Assembly: GCF_039536245.1 (NCBI RefSeq)
Contig: NZ_BAAAYN010000093.1
Coordinates: 342 to 44,558 of the forward strand
Length of the DNA: 44,217 bases
Direction of reading: 5' to 3'
Source of the DNA: Cryptosporangium minutisporangium
Lineage (GTDB): Bacteria > Actinomycetota > Actinomycetes > Mycobacteriales > Cryptosporangiaceae
Below the pieces are notes generated by a model. It did no database searches, was not told the origin of the DNA, and was given only the letters and a program-made list of their open reading frames with translations. The position numbers and the translations under genes are program-made. Shown in pieces: positions 16,714 through 23,369 of the stretch (position 1 is its first letter; each line of letters starts with the position of its first letter).

Positions 16714-17100
16714 CGGTTCGCGCCCGACTGCATCGTGGCGGACGTGATCTCACCGTTCGGCGGGTACGCCGCCGGCCTGCCCGGCGTCCCGTGGGTGCAG
16801 TTGGTACTCCATTCGCTGCCGGACCCCCTCGCCGTACCTGCTGCTTTCGCCGGGGTCTGCGCCGCTGGTGTTCGTCTCGGCGTCCACTGTGCCCGGTGGC
16901 GCCGCCGATCTATTCGGCGCGACGATCGCCGGCCTGCCCGGCGTCCGCTGGGTGCGGCGGTGCCGACCGTGCTGGGCGATCCGGGGTTCGCGGCGCGGGC
17001 CCGGGCCTGCGCGCCTCCGGTGGGGTCGCCGCCGCCCGGTGACGTGGCGGTGGAGGTGCTGGCGTCGGTTTGTGGTGTTCACGATTGGACGCGCGGATAG
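16714..17100 (+). pseudogene. Degenerate family-1 glycosyltransferase
   Basis: Translation from 16714 gives RFAPDCIVADVISPFGGY followed by AAGLPGVPWVQL and LPDP, the middle of an actinobacterial NDP-sugar glycosyltransferase. There is no start of such a protein. After about 16835 the similarity jumps to another frame (PLVFVSASTVPGG, then LFGATIAGLPGVRWV), which resembles the opening of the C-terminal domain. It then returns to the first frame (VPTVLGDPGFAARARA, ending near VEVLASVCG), like the last helices. The pattern is a gene with large deletions and frameshifts. Because both halves carry AGLPGV, the DNA repeats imperfectly at 16771 and 16930. It probably makes no working enzyme. Confidence 0.6.
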
Positions 17101-17109
17101 TCTGTGGCC

Positions 17110-18291
17110 ATGGCGATCGCCGAGGAGCTCACCGCCGGGGTCGTCTCCAGCGTGCTCGCGGTTCTGCTGGTCGAGATCTACCTCTGGTTACGGCGCCGGT
17201 ATCGGCAGCGCACCCTGCGGTGGCTGATCGGAACCGACACCGCGGCCATCGTCACGCCGGTGTACCCATGGGCCGAGAACTCGCATCCAGCCGGGCTGCT
17301 GACGACGTACGACGCGATCGGCCTCGCGCACGTGCTGGAGGCCTGCAATCGGATCGGGACGGTGCCGGTCGTCAGCCGGAGCGGCGAATCGGCGGAGAAC
17401 TCCCCGCTGGACGTGATCGCGATCGGGGGGCCGTCCGGCAACCAGGTGACCGCGACGTTCCTCAAAGCGTACTGCCCGGGATTCGAGATCCTGACCGATC
17501 CGGAGACCGGGCGCCTGTCGTACCGCTGCGGTGGTCGGGTGTTCGAGCGCACCGAGGACGAGACGTTCGCGTTCATCGTCCGGCTGTCGCCGAAGGAGAC
17601 CGGACTACCGGGGACCGCGCTGATCGCGTGGGGGCACTCGGCGGTGTCGACGGCGACTGCCGGGTACTACCTGGCGCGATACTCGAAGTCGCTGCGCAAG
17701 GTCGGTAAAGGGTCGTTCTTCGTGGCGATCTCGGTGCGGTGGGTCCTGGGGTACCGCTCGTTCGACACTCGCCCGATCGACCTGACGTCGGCGGCGTTCG
17801 CACCACCTCCGGAGCCTCCTCGGTCCTTGCCGCCTGCGCCTCCGCCGGAGGAGGAGCCGACGCCGCGGGCGCGCCGGTTCGGGCGGGCGCGAGCCTCGGG
17901 TGCGCCCGATTCCGCGCCGATGGCAGCGGGGCGGTCGCGGGTGGCGGAGGCCCTCGACGACGTCCGCGCCGCGTCGGTCATGACGTCGGGGCCGTCGCCG
18001 TCTTCGTCCGAGTCCGCCCTGCCGTCAGGGGCGTCGCCGTCGGAGTTTTCGTCGTCCCGGCCCGTGGCAGGGTCGGAGGCGTCGCGGTCCGGGGAGCTGT
18101 CGCCGTCCGGGGACGCCGGGTTGTCCGGCGAGGGCACGCCGTCCGGGACGGCCGCGCCGTCACGGAAGCGGTCCACGGCGGCATCCCGGTCCGCCGGCGG
18201 GTCGCGGCCTGCGGCCGCGGGCTCCGGCGCGGACGACCCCGGTGAGCCGTCCGACTCTGCCGAACCGAACAAGCCGACGAAGTCGAAGTAG
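17110..18291 (+). CDS. Membrane-anchored protein with disordered tail, unknown function
   Basis: This protein of about 393 residues has three parts. An N-terminal hydrophobic helix (about residues 8-25) is followed by RRRYRQR, so the rest is likely cytosolic. A folded domain (about 35-215) contains DVIAIGGPSGNQVT and a later TALIAWGH; the Gly-rich turn suggests a nucleotide- or ligand-binding alpha/beta fold. The last 175 residues are Pro-, Ser-, Gly- and Ala-rich and must be disordered. I do not recognise the family. ATG 17110 or GTG 17104 may be the start; the ribosome site is poor. It stands alone between the wrecked glycosyltransferase and the tRNA. Confidence 0.7.
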   Translation: MAIAEELTAGVVSSVLAVLLVEIYLWLRRRYRQRTLRWLIGTDTAAIVTPVYPWAENSHPAGLLTTYDAIGLAHVLEACNRIGTVPVVSRSGESAENSPLDVIAIGGPSGNQVTATFLKAYCPGFEILTDPETGRLSYRCGGRVFERTEDETFAFIVRLSPKETGLPGTALIAWGHSAVSTATAGYYLARYSKSLRKVGKGSFFVAISVRWVLGYRSFDTRPIDLTSAAFAPPPEPPRSLPPAPPPEEEPTPRARRFGRARASGAPDSAPMAAGRSRVAEALDDVRAASVMTSGPSPSSSESALPSGASPSEFSSSRPVAGSEASRSGELSPSGDAGLSGEGTPSGTAAPSRKRSTAASRSAGGSRPAAAGSGADDPGEPSDSAEPNKPTKSK

Positions 18292-18487
18292 GTCTGTGGG
18301 CCCGGCCGCCGCGCGGGCCGTTCGCCTCGGCGGCGCTCATCGTCCACTGTTCGGGGTGCGGTTGCCGGTGCATTCCGCGGTCGGCTCGGCCGGTGTTGCT
18401 TCGTGCGGATCGCCGCTGTCGGACGCCCGACAGTTACCCGGGGCGGCACGCCGCCAGGCGGGCTCGGACGCTAGTCTGCGCCTGCGA

Positions 18488-18564
<77 letters not shown>

Positions 18565-18927
18565 CCAGGCAATACGTCGGAGCCCCCGCCTGGCTGGCTC
18601 TTCGCGAGTGGAACTGCCTGTCGATACCAGCTAGTCCACGGTCCGGCTTTGTTGCCGGCGACGAGCGGGACCGCGTTGCCTGCGGGAGCGGATGGGAACA
18701 GGCTCCGTATCTCCGTGGCGCCCTCGGGGTCGGGACGTGATGCGGTCGACTAGTGGGCGTTCGAGCTCGCTACTTGATCCTTCCTTGACTAGACCGCATG
18801 TCGACCGAGGACGCTCTCTGGCGACTCGGCTGGCCGCCGCGAAGTGATATCACGCCCGTCCATCATCAGGAGGGCGGCGATGGCGCTGGTGTACGACGTG
18901 GTCCTCTGAAAGGTCTTCCTCTGACGC
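18565..18927. other. tRNA-flanking stretch with gene debris
   Basis: No full gene is supported here. It holds one copy of a dispersed repeat (18598-18652). At 18880-18909 a ten-codon frame (MALVYDVVL and stop) follows a strong AGGAGGG ribosome site, which looks like the cut-off start of a lost gene. Confidence 0.5.
18598..18652 (+). repeat. Dispersed repeat, copy A
   Basis: This about 55-bp segment beginning CTCTTCGCGAGTGGAAC is roughly 80% identical to 20255-20310 in the same orientation, allowing one gap. Shared blocks are GCGAGTGGAAC, TACCAGCT, GTCCA and CCGGCTTTGT. The two copies bracket the RAMA protein and the toxin-antitoxin pair. Confidence 0.7.
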
Positions 18928-19326
18928 TCACCGCTTGTTGCGGATCGATGCGAGGGTTTTGCCCGTGCTCGCTACGAACCAGAAGTCGTAACCGCTTCTG
19001 TTTGGCGTTACGCCCGGCTTGAGATTCGCAACCACCGCCTTGGCTGCACCGCTTGGTGAGCCGAACCAACTCCCTGACAGTGCACCAGACGTCACGGTCA
19101 GCCCAGCTGTCGTTGGGTCGAACAGCCCTTCGATGCGCTCACCCTGATAGGTCGCATATACGGCGACGCCGGTCGTCGGGGGTGCTGGCGGCTGGGCGCT
19201 GTTCGTTGCTGATCGGTGGAACTGCTCGATGAGGAAGGCGACGGCGTCACCGAGACTCTCGTTTCGGGACTTCGCTATCAGAGTCAGTTCGCGAAGCGGT
19301 CCGTCCGCGATCTGCATGGTTGGCAT
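18928..19326 (-). CDS. Small RAMA-domain protein with possible RHH-like N-terminus
   Basis: This 132-residue protein has two parts. Residues 1-40 look like a short antitoxin-style DNA-binding segment (LRELTLIAKSRNESLGDAV, then FLIEQF). Residues about 60-132 match the RAMA/DUF2924-like domain found with DNA methylases and restriction systems, with SPSGAAKAV followed by a Gly-Tyr-Asp-Phe-Trp segment and GKTLASIR. RAMA is thought to bind DNA, perhaps modified DNA. No methylase is present here. It is divergent from the Phd antitoxin across a palindrome that may be its operator. The function is inferred only. Confidence 0.7.
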   Translation of the reverse strand: MPTMQIADGPLRELTLIAKSRNESLGDAVAFLIEQFHRSATNSAQPPAPPTTGVAVYATYQGERIEGLFDPTTAGLTVTSGALSGSWFGSPSGAAKAVVANLKPGVTPNRSGYDFWFVASTGKTLASIRNKR

Positions 19327-19338
19327 GAGAGGAGCATA

Positions 19339-19352
19339 CTCCTCCGGAGGAG
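19339..19352. promoter_or_regulatory. 14-bp perfect palindrome between divergent genes
   Basis: CTCCTCCGGAGGAG reads the same on both strands and contains a Shine-Dalgarno sequence (GGAGGAG) in each direction. It sits 12 bp before the RAMA-protein ATG and, on the plus strand, a few bases before ATG 19357 and ATG 19368. It is a good candidate operator. Confidence 0.6.
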
Positions 19353-19406
19353 AATTATGGTAAGAATATGAGCATGGATCGGTGGATCGTCCGACGCACC
19401 GTTCTG

Positions 19407-19426
19407 GTCATACTTGTGACTATGAC
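19407..19426. promoter_or_regulatory. Inverted repeat over the antitoxin start codon
   Basis: GTCATA (19407-19412) and TATGAC (19421-19426) are inverted arms with an 8-bp spacer. The right arm contains the antitoxin ATG. Phd-type antitoxins repress their own promoters through such short palindromes. Confidence 0.5.
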
Positions 19427-19703
19427 GTTCGTGTCGTTGGCTGAGGCGAAGGCGCACCTGTCGGAGCTGGTCGCGCGCGTACACGACCAGCACGAGCGTG
19501 TCACCGTCACCGTGCACGGCCGGCCGTCTGCGGTGCTCATCGCTGTAGAGGATTTGGAGCGGCTCGAGGCGACGCTCGAGGTGCTCGGCGATCCGGCGAC
19601 GCTGCGCCGGTTGGCGGAGTCGGACGCGGAGTTGGCGCGCGGTGAGGAAGTGTCTGAGGACGAGTTGGCCGCGGTGATGCGGAAGCGCCGCGAAGCGTCG
19701 TGA
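19422..19703 (+). CDS. Phd/YefM-family antitoxin
   Basis: This 93-residue antitoxin has the Phd/YefM N-terminal fold, VSLAEAKAHLSELVARV, then VTVHGRPSAVLI, and an acidic C-terminal tail that would wrap the toxin. I chose ATG 19422 because the family begins at M-T-x-V-S. It has no ribosome site close by, so it may be leaderless. In-frame ATG codons at 19368 and 19374 would add a hydrophobic extension unlike the family. The stop overlaps the toxin start as GTGA. The complex likely represses the promoter through nearby inverted repeats. Confidence 0.9.
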   Translation: MTFVSLAEAKAHLSELVARVHDQHERVTVTVHGRPSAVLIAVEDLERLEATLEVLGDPATLRRLAESDAELARGEEVSEDELAAVMRKRREAS

Positions 19704-19981
19704 CGTCAGCCAGTGGGCGGTACAGCCTGCGCACGACACCATCGGTGCGGCGGTCGCTGGCGCAGGGCTTACCGGAGCCAGTGGCGGTTGCCGCTTACGA
19801 GTTCATGACCGGTCCGCTGTGCGAGAACCCGTATCGGGCAGGCAAGCAATTGCTGCCGCCGCTCAACGATCGATACAGTGCACGCCGCGGGACCTATCGG
19901 ATCCTGTATCGCATTGACGACAAGGAGCGCGTCGTCACGGTCGTCGATATCGCGCACCGACGGGACGCCTATCGGACCTGA
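19700..19981 (+). CDS. RelE/ParE-family toxin
   Basis: This 93-residue RelE-superfamily toxin would cut mRNA on the ribosome when freed from its antitoxin. Typical features are the basic first helix region (SVRRSLAQ), the central RAGKQL segment, RRGTYRILYRID in the beta sheet and VVDIAHRRDAY at the end, which holds the His/Arg/Tyr residues tied to RNase activity in relatives. The GTG start overlaps the antitoxin stop, the usual coupled layout. RelE-type is more likely than ParE-type because of the TYRILYRI block. Confidence 0.9.
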   Translation: MTSASGRYSLRTTPSVRRSLAQGLPEPVAVAAYEFMTGPLCENPYRAGKQLLPPLNDRYSARRGTYRILYRIDDKERVVTVVDIAHRRDAYRT

Positions 19982-20204
19982 CCGGATCGCGATCCAGGGT
20001 GGACCGGTTTCTGTCCGCAACAGCAAACATTTCGACGCTCTGCGGTGCGCGTTGAGTAGCCCGCGTCGCCGCGTAGCGGTCGAACAGGAGGGGATTCGAC
20101 GCCTGCCGGTCGTTCCCGATCAGCCGACAACGAGGCGTGCTCGCCTCGACCCCAGCGCGGTCAGCGGCGTCAGGGAGAATTCACTGAGGAAGGGGCCCGG
20201 TCGT

Positions 20205-20224
20205 AGCCATGAGTGCTCATGGCT
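20205..20224. repeat. Near-perfect palindrome
   Basis: AGCCATGAG and CTCATGGCT are perfect inverted arms separated by TG. The short centre suits a protein-binding palindrome more than an RNA hairpin. Confidence 0.6.
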
Positions 20225-20254
20225 CCTCTTCTCTTTCAGGTAACTCGCGTATCG

Positions 20255-20310
20255 CTCTTCTGCGAGTGGAACCGCTTCTCGGTACCAGCTGGTCCATTGC
20301 CCGGCTTTGT
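20255..20310 (+). repeat. Dispersed repeat, copy B
   Basis: This is the second copy of the about 55-bp repeat at 18598-18652, same orientation, about 1.66 kb apart. In one frame both copies encode a similar peptide (EWNRFSVPAG against EWNCLSIPAS), so it may derive from an old coding sequence. Confidence 0.7.
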
Positions 20311-20449
20311 CTCGGCCCGCGAACGTCGCAGCCCCGTCGATCCGGACCGTGCCGACACGCCCTCGGCCTGGCTGATCGCTACCTGTTCGTTGCGCTTGCT
20401 GGGCTTCGGACGCTACGCCTCAAGGCACGTGGCCTCTCCAAGTTCGCGT

Positions 20450-20761
20450 TCACCGCTGCCCGCCCTCCCGGATCCGCAGGTCGATCACCATGAACGCCGC
20501 CTCTTTCATCCCGACGCTGGGCGGCTCCCCACCGGCCGGTTGGATCCGTCGCTGTGTCTGCGCGATCGTGGTGATCTCTTGATCCGAAAGCGGCAGCGCC
20601 CGCCGCGCCCTCGCTGCCAACGCGGTCGGCTGCCACGCTGCGATCCACGCGACCCGCTCGTCCTCGCTCATGCCCTCCCAGTCGCGGCACGCCTCCATCG
20701 CCGAGGCCCGGGCCAGCTGGCCGGCCAGCGCGTTCACCTCGCCACCGCGGCGTCGACTCAC
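20450..20761 (-). CDS. Small hypothetical protein
   Basis: This 103-residue protein starts at GTG 20761 behind a strong site (AAGGGAGAGG). It is mostly helical and soluble, with DWEGMSEDERVAWIAAW followed by LPLSDQEITTIAQ. I do not recognise the family. It is the best-supported minus-strand gene of the island interior, and its codon use is less GC-biased than its chromosomal neighbours. The open frame further upstream (to 20926) reads as noise and lacks a ribosome site. Confidence 0.6.
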   Translation of the reverse strand: MSRRRGGEVNALAGQLARASAMEACRDWEGMSEDERVAWIAAWQPTALAARARRALPLSDQEITTIAQTQRRIQPAGGEPPSVGMKEAAFMVIDLRIREGGQR

Positions 20762-20989
20762 AGCCTCTCCCTTCCGTCTTGACCAGTGGTCACCGCGAGT
20801 ACGGCAGACCCGGAGGCTCAGCGCCAAGCCTGTCGCAAAGTCGAGTCGGGTCACTCGCCATGAGGCAGCGACGAGTGAGCGGGCGACGATGTCACTCCTC
20901 GACCCGCGAAGCATGTCACCGCCCACGCTCAGTTCTCACCCGCGGCGGCCGATGAACGACCATGCGCTCAGGACGAACTGGCCTTGTAG

Positions 20990-21118
20990 CAGGAACTGGA
21001 GCCTTACGGACTCCGCTGGCTGGTCTCCGCCACCGGGAAGGCGCGCGTCTGTACCAGCGGCGCCCTGATCGTCTGGAGGATCGCCGGAGGCTACGACGAG
21101 TTGCGGCACCCGCGCTGA
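20990..21118 (+). pseudogene. Interrupted small coding sequence
   Basis: A 42-codon stretch reads ELEPYGLRWLVSATGKARV, then a hydrophobic IVWRIAGGYDEL, and stops. It has protein-like composition but no start codon: an in-frame TAG at 20987-20989 separates it from similar upstream sequence (QDELAL). It looks like a small gene broken by a nonsense mutation. I do not recognise the family. Confidence 0.4.
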
Positions 21119-21123
21119 GCGCC

Positions 21124-21264
21124 GTGAAGCCCGCCAGCCTGGTCGTCCTCAGCGGCTTCGTCCTGATCGCGTTCCTTGCGGGCTGCCTCGGCGCCCTGTT
21201 CCTGTGGCCGATTGACCCGCCGGCAATTCGGACACCGACCCCCGCCAGCACTCCTGCGGAGTAG
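21124..21264 (+). CDS. Small single-pass membrane protein
   Basis: From GTG 21124 a 46-residue peptide has one strong membrane helix (LVVLSGFVLIAFLAGCLGAL) and a Pro/Thr-rich tail ending TPASTPAE. It begins six bases after the broken gene before it. Small membrane proteins like this occur in actinobacterial conjugative elements, but no other conjugation gene is seen here. The ribosome site is poor, so the call is tentative. Confidence 0.45.
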   Translation: MKPASLVVLSGFVLIAFLAGCLGALFLWPIDPPAIRTPTPASTPAE

Positions 21265-21272
21265 AGGCGCTC

Positions 21273-21404
21273 GTGCCCGGTCAGCCGCAGCATCGGATCC
21301 AACTCGCCGACGCGATGCGCGGGCGCATCGCCGCTGGCAGTAACTCATCGCGGGTGACCGGTGAAGGACTGTCACGTGGACGGGGTTCATGCTCGTTGGA
21401 ATAA
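21273..21404 (+). pseudogene. Truncated GntR-family N-terminus
   Basis: From GTG 21273 the frame reads QLADAMRGRIAAG, the first helix of a GntR winged-helix domain, then loses the family pattern and stops at 21404. The helices that should follow (the Leu-Pro-Ser-Glu segment and the recognition helix) are missing. It sits just before an intact GntR gene, so it may be a decayed duplicate. Confidence 0.45.
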
Positions 21405-21420
21405 GCAGTAGGGTGGCGGC

Positions 21421-21651
21421 GTGATCGACCCAAGTCTCGGCCGTCCGCTGTATCGGCAGTTGGCCGACCTTCTGCGCGCCGACATCCGAGGCGGCGTCTA
21501 CGGGCCGGGCGCGGCGATTCCTTCCGAGGCCAACCTGATCGAACGCTACGGCGTTGCCCGCAACACCGTGCGCCTGGCGATGGAGGTGCTGCGCGACGAA
21601 GGGCTCGTAGTGACCCGTCATGGCTGCGGCACGTTCGTCCGTGAGTCCTGA
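21421..21651 (+). CDS. Minimal GntR-family DNA-binding protein
   Basis: This 76-residue protein is only a GntR winged helix: PLYRQLADLLRADI, then AIPSEANLIERYGVARNTVR, then DEGLVVTRHGCGTFV. It lacks the effector-binding C-terminal domain. Such short GntR proteins occur in actinobacterial integrative elements, where they repress transfer or excision genes (family knowledge). Here no such genes are seen, so it may be a survivor of a lost element. It starts at GTG 21421 with GGTGG upstream. Confidence 0.85.
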   Translation: MIDPSLGRPLYRQLADLLRADIRGGVYGPGAAIPSEANLIERYGVARNTVRLAMEVLRDEGLVVTRHGCGTFVRES

Positions 21652-21708
21652 TCGATCGGGCAACACCCGACCGCCGCGGCAAGGCCGGGAGTTCCCTAGC
21701 ATTGCGAC

Positions 21709-22167
21709 GTGAGCCGAGAGGTCGAAGATCTCAACCGGCGCCTGCTCCGGGCCCGCGACGCGATCGACCGGTCGTACGCCGAGCCGCTCGATGTTCGTGC
21801 CATCGCGACGGTGGCCCACCTCTCGCCGGCGCACTTCAGCCGCTGCTTCCGCACAGTGTTCGGTGAAACGCCGCACCGCTACCTGCAGCGGCGGCGGATC
21901 GAGCGCTCGATGTTCCTGCTGCGGGAGACCGGCCGCAGCGTCACCGACGTCTGCTCCGACGTGGGCTTCAACAGCCTCGGGACGTTCAGCCGGACGTTCC
22001 GGGCGATCGTGGGGGAGACACCGTCGGGCTACCGCCGCGCTCACCTGCCGGTCGTCGTGCCCCACTGCGTCCAGATGGCGAACACCCGGCCGCGGGCCGC
22101 AGCGGCCGCGGCGACACGATCGAGCAGTTTTGGAGAAGCCGCCGTCGGGGTGGCTTCCCTAGCCTGA
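21709..22167 (+). CDS. AraC-family transcriptional regulator
   Basis: This 152-residue protein is an AraC-type double helix-turn-helix at its N-terminus (residues about 8-108): VAHLSPAHFSRCFRTVFGETP, then CSDVGFNSLGTFSRTFR. A short Ala-rich tail follows, and there is no sensor domain. It starts at GTG 21709. The downstream VOC gene begins 37 bp after its stop on the same strand. This pairing of a domain-only AraC protein with a glyoxalase-fold protein is frequent in actinomycetes and suggests shared control. Signal unknown. Confidence 0.9.
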   Translation: MSREVEDLNRRLLRARDAIDRSYAEPLDVRAIATVAHLSPAHFSRCFRTVFGETPHRYLQRRRIERSMFLLRETGRSVTDVCSDVGFNSLGTFSRTFRAIVGETPSGYRRAHLPVVVPHCVQMANTRPRAAAAAATRSSSFGEAAVGVASLA

Positions 22168-22203
22168 CGACGTCCCCATCACGCTGGCAGAGGAGAGCTG
22201 GAG

Positions 22204-22635
22204 ATGATCACCGGGCTGAACGTCGCGACCATCTTCGTCCGTGACAAGGACGAAGCGCTGCAGTTCTACGTCGACAAGCTGGGGCTCGAGAAGGGAAACG
22301 ACGTCCAGCAGGGCTCTTACCGCTGGCTGACCGTTCGGGCCCCGGGTGACGGCGGCACGGAGATCTGCCTGGAGCAGCCAGGCCCGCCGCTGCACGACGA
22401 AGCGACGGCCGAGCAACTCCGTGAGCTGATCGCGAAGGGCGCTCTGACGGGCCTCGTCCTGACCACCGACGATGTCCGGGGGCTGTTCGAATCTCTCCAA
22501 GCGAGTGGTTTCACCGACTTCACGCAGGAGCCCGCCGACCACTTCTACGGCACCGACATGGGCCTCCGGGATCCGTCCGGCAACGCGATCCGGATCCTTC
22601 AGCAAGGGGACGCTGCCCAGGACGCGTCGGCCTGA
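22204..22635 (+). CDS. VOC (glyoxalase/bleomycin-resistance fold) protein
   Basis: This 143-residue protein has the paired beta-alpha-beta-beta-beta modules of the vicinal oxygen chelate fold: VATIFVRDKDEALQFYVDKLG near the start, ICLEQPGPP, and MGLRDPSGNAIRI near the end. Candidate metal residues are the Glu of EICLEQ and later acidic residues, but the set is not complete enough to name a reaction. It follows the AraC gene with GAGAG-type ribosome-site bases upstream of ATG 22204. Confidence 0.88.
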   Translation: MITGLNVATIFVRDKDEALQFYVDKLGLEKGNDVQQGSYRWLTVRAPGDGGTEICLEQPGPPLHDEATAEQLRELIAKGALTGLVLTTDDVRGLFESLQASGFTDFTQEPADHFYGTDMGLRDPSGNAIRILQQGDAAQDASA

Positions 22636-22709
22636 TGCGCGCGTCGGGCGGAGCTGCCGCCCGGTCGACGGGACGAGCCTGCCATTCAAGTCAAGTCAAG
22701 GCAGAGGCC

Positions 22710-23369
22710 TCAGAGGGACGGTGGCAAGCCCAAGCCGGACTGGTGAGCCCGGATGATGGCTTGAGCACGGTGTTCCACATGCAACTTCGTGAAGACGGCG
22801 GACGTGTAGTTGCGCACCGTCTTGTCGGACAGATGCAGCCGCCGGGCGATCTCGATGTTCGTCAGCCCTTGCGCCATCAGCCGTAAGATCTCGACCTCCC
22901 GATCCGTCAGCTCGGGGAACGGCCGGGCCGCCCGGCTTCCGTTGCCGGCGTTCGCGAAGTACGCCAGAGCCCGTTCGGCAATGCCGGGGCCCAGCACGAG
23001 ATCACCGTCGACCACCGCATGGATCGCACGGATGACCCGCTCTTCCTCGGCGCCCTTGACCAGGTAGCCTCGCGCACCGGCCCGCAGCGCCGTGAAGAGC
23101 GACTCGTCGTTCTCCAGCATGGTGAGCACGAGAACCGCGATCTGCGGCGCGTCGCGCGCGAGCGCCCTGGTCGCGTCGATCCCGGTCAGTCCTGGCATGT
23201 GCAGGTCCATCAGGACGACGTTCGCCGTGAGCTGGATCGCCGCCTCGATCGCGGCCGCACCATCCGCCGCCTCGCCGACGACCTCGATGCCCGCGGCGGT
23301 GTCGAGTACCGAACGCAGGCCGCGCCGGAACACGGGATGGTCATCCGCGATGAGCACCCGAATCGTCAT
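22710..23369 (-). CDS. NarL/LuxR-type response regulator
   Basis: This 219-residue regulator has a receiver domain (residues 1-120) with the acidic pair D9/D10, the phospho-acceptor D55 in LMDLHMPG and a Lys near 105 (YLVKG). A LuxR helix-turn-helix follows (about 150-212, with LTDREVEILRLMAQGLTN and RRLHLSDKTVRNY). Its start overlaps the stop of the sensor kinase gene, so the two form one unit. Target genes are unknown; the desaturase and the co-operonic membrane protein are near but not proven targets. Confidence 0.95.
   Translation of the reverse strand: MTIRVLIADDHPVFRRGLRSVLDTAAGIEVVGEAADGAAAIEAAIQLTANVVLMDLHMPGLTGIDATRALARDAPQIAVLVLTMLENDESLFTALRAGARGYLVKGAEEERVIRAIHAVVDGDLVLGPGIAERALAYFANAGNGSRAARPFPELTDREVEILRLMAQGLTNIEIARRLHLSDKTVRNYTSAVFTKLHVEHRAQAIIRAHQSGLGLPPSL

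Larger units (their letters stand above)
19982..20449. other. Gene-free stretch inside the island
   Basis: No gene is supported in this about 470-bp stretch. It holds a 20-bp inverted repeat at 20205-20224 and copy B of the dispersed repeat at 20255-20310. Open frames in it have no recognisable protein features. Confidence 0.5.

Noticed and set aside
19357-19371. Four-codon frame (MVRI) with a perfect ribosome site coupled by ATGA to an extended antitoxin
   Set aside because: The extension does not fit the Phd family; the ribosome-site match is more simply part of the palindrome.
20209-20782. Overlapping plus-strand frames of 94 and 189 codons
   Set aside because: No ribosome site, no family features, and they run across the repeat and an opposing supported gene.
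18565-21700. attL/attR duplication of the tRNA 3' end
   Set aside because: I saw no second copy of the T-arm and acceptor sequence within the window.
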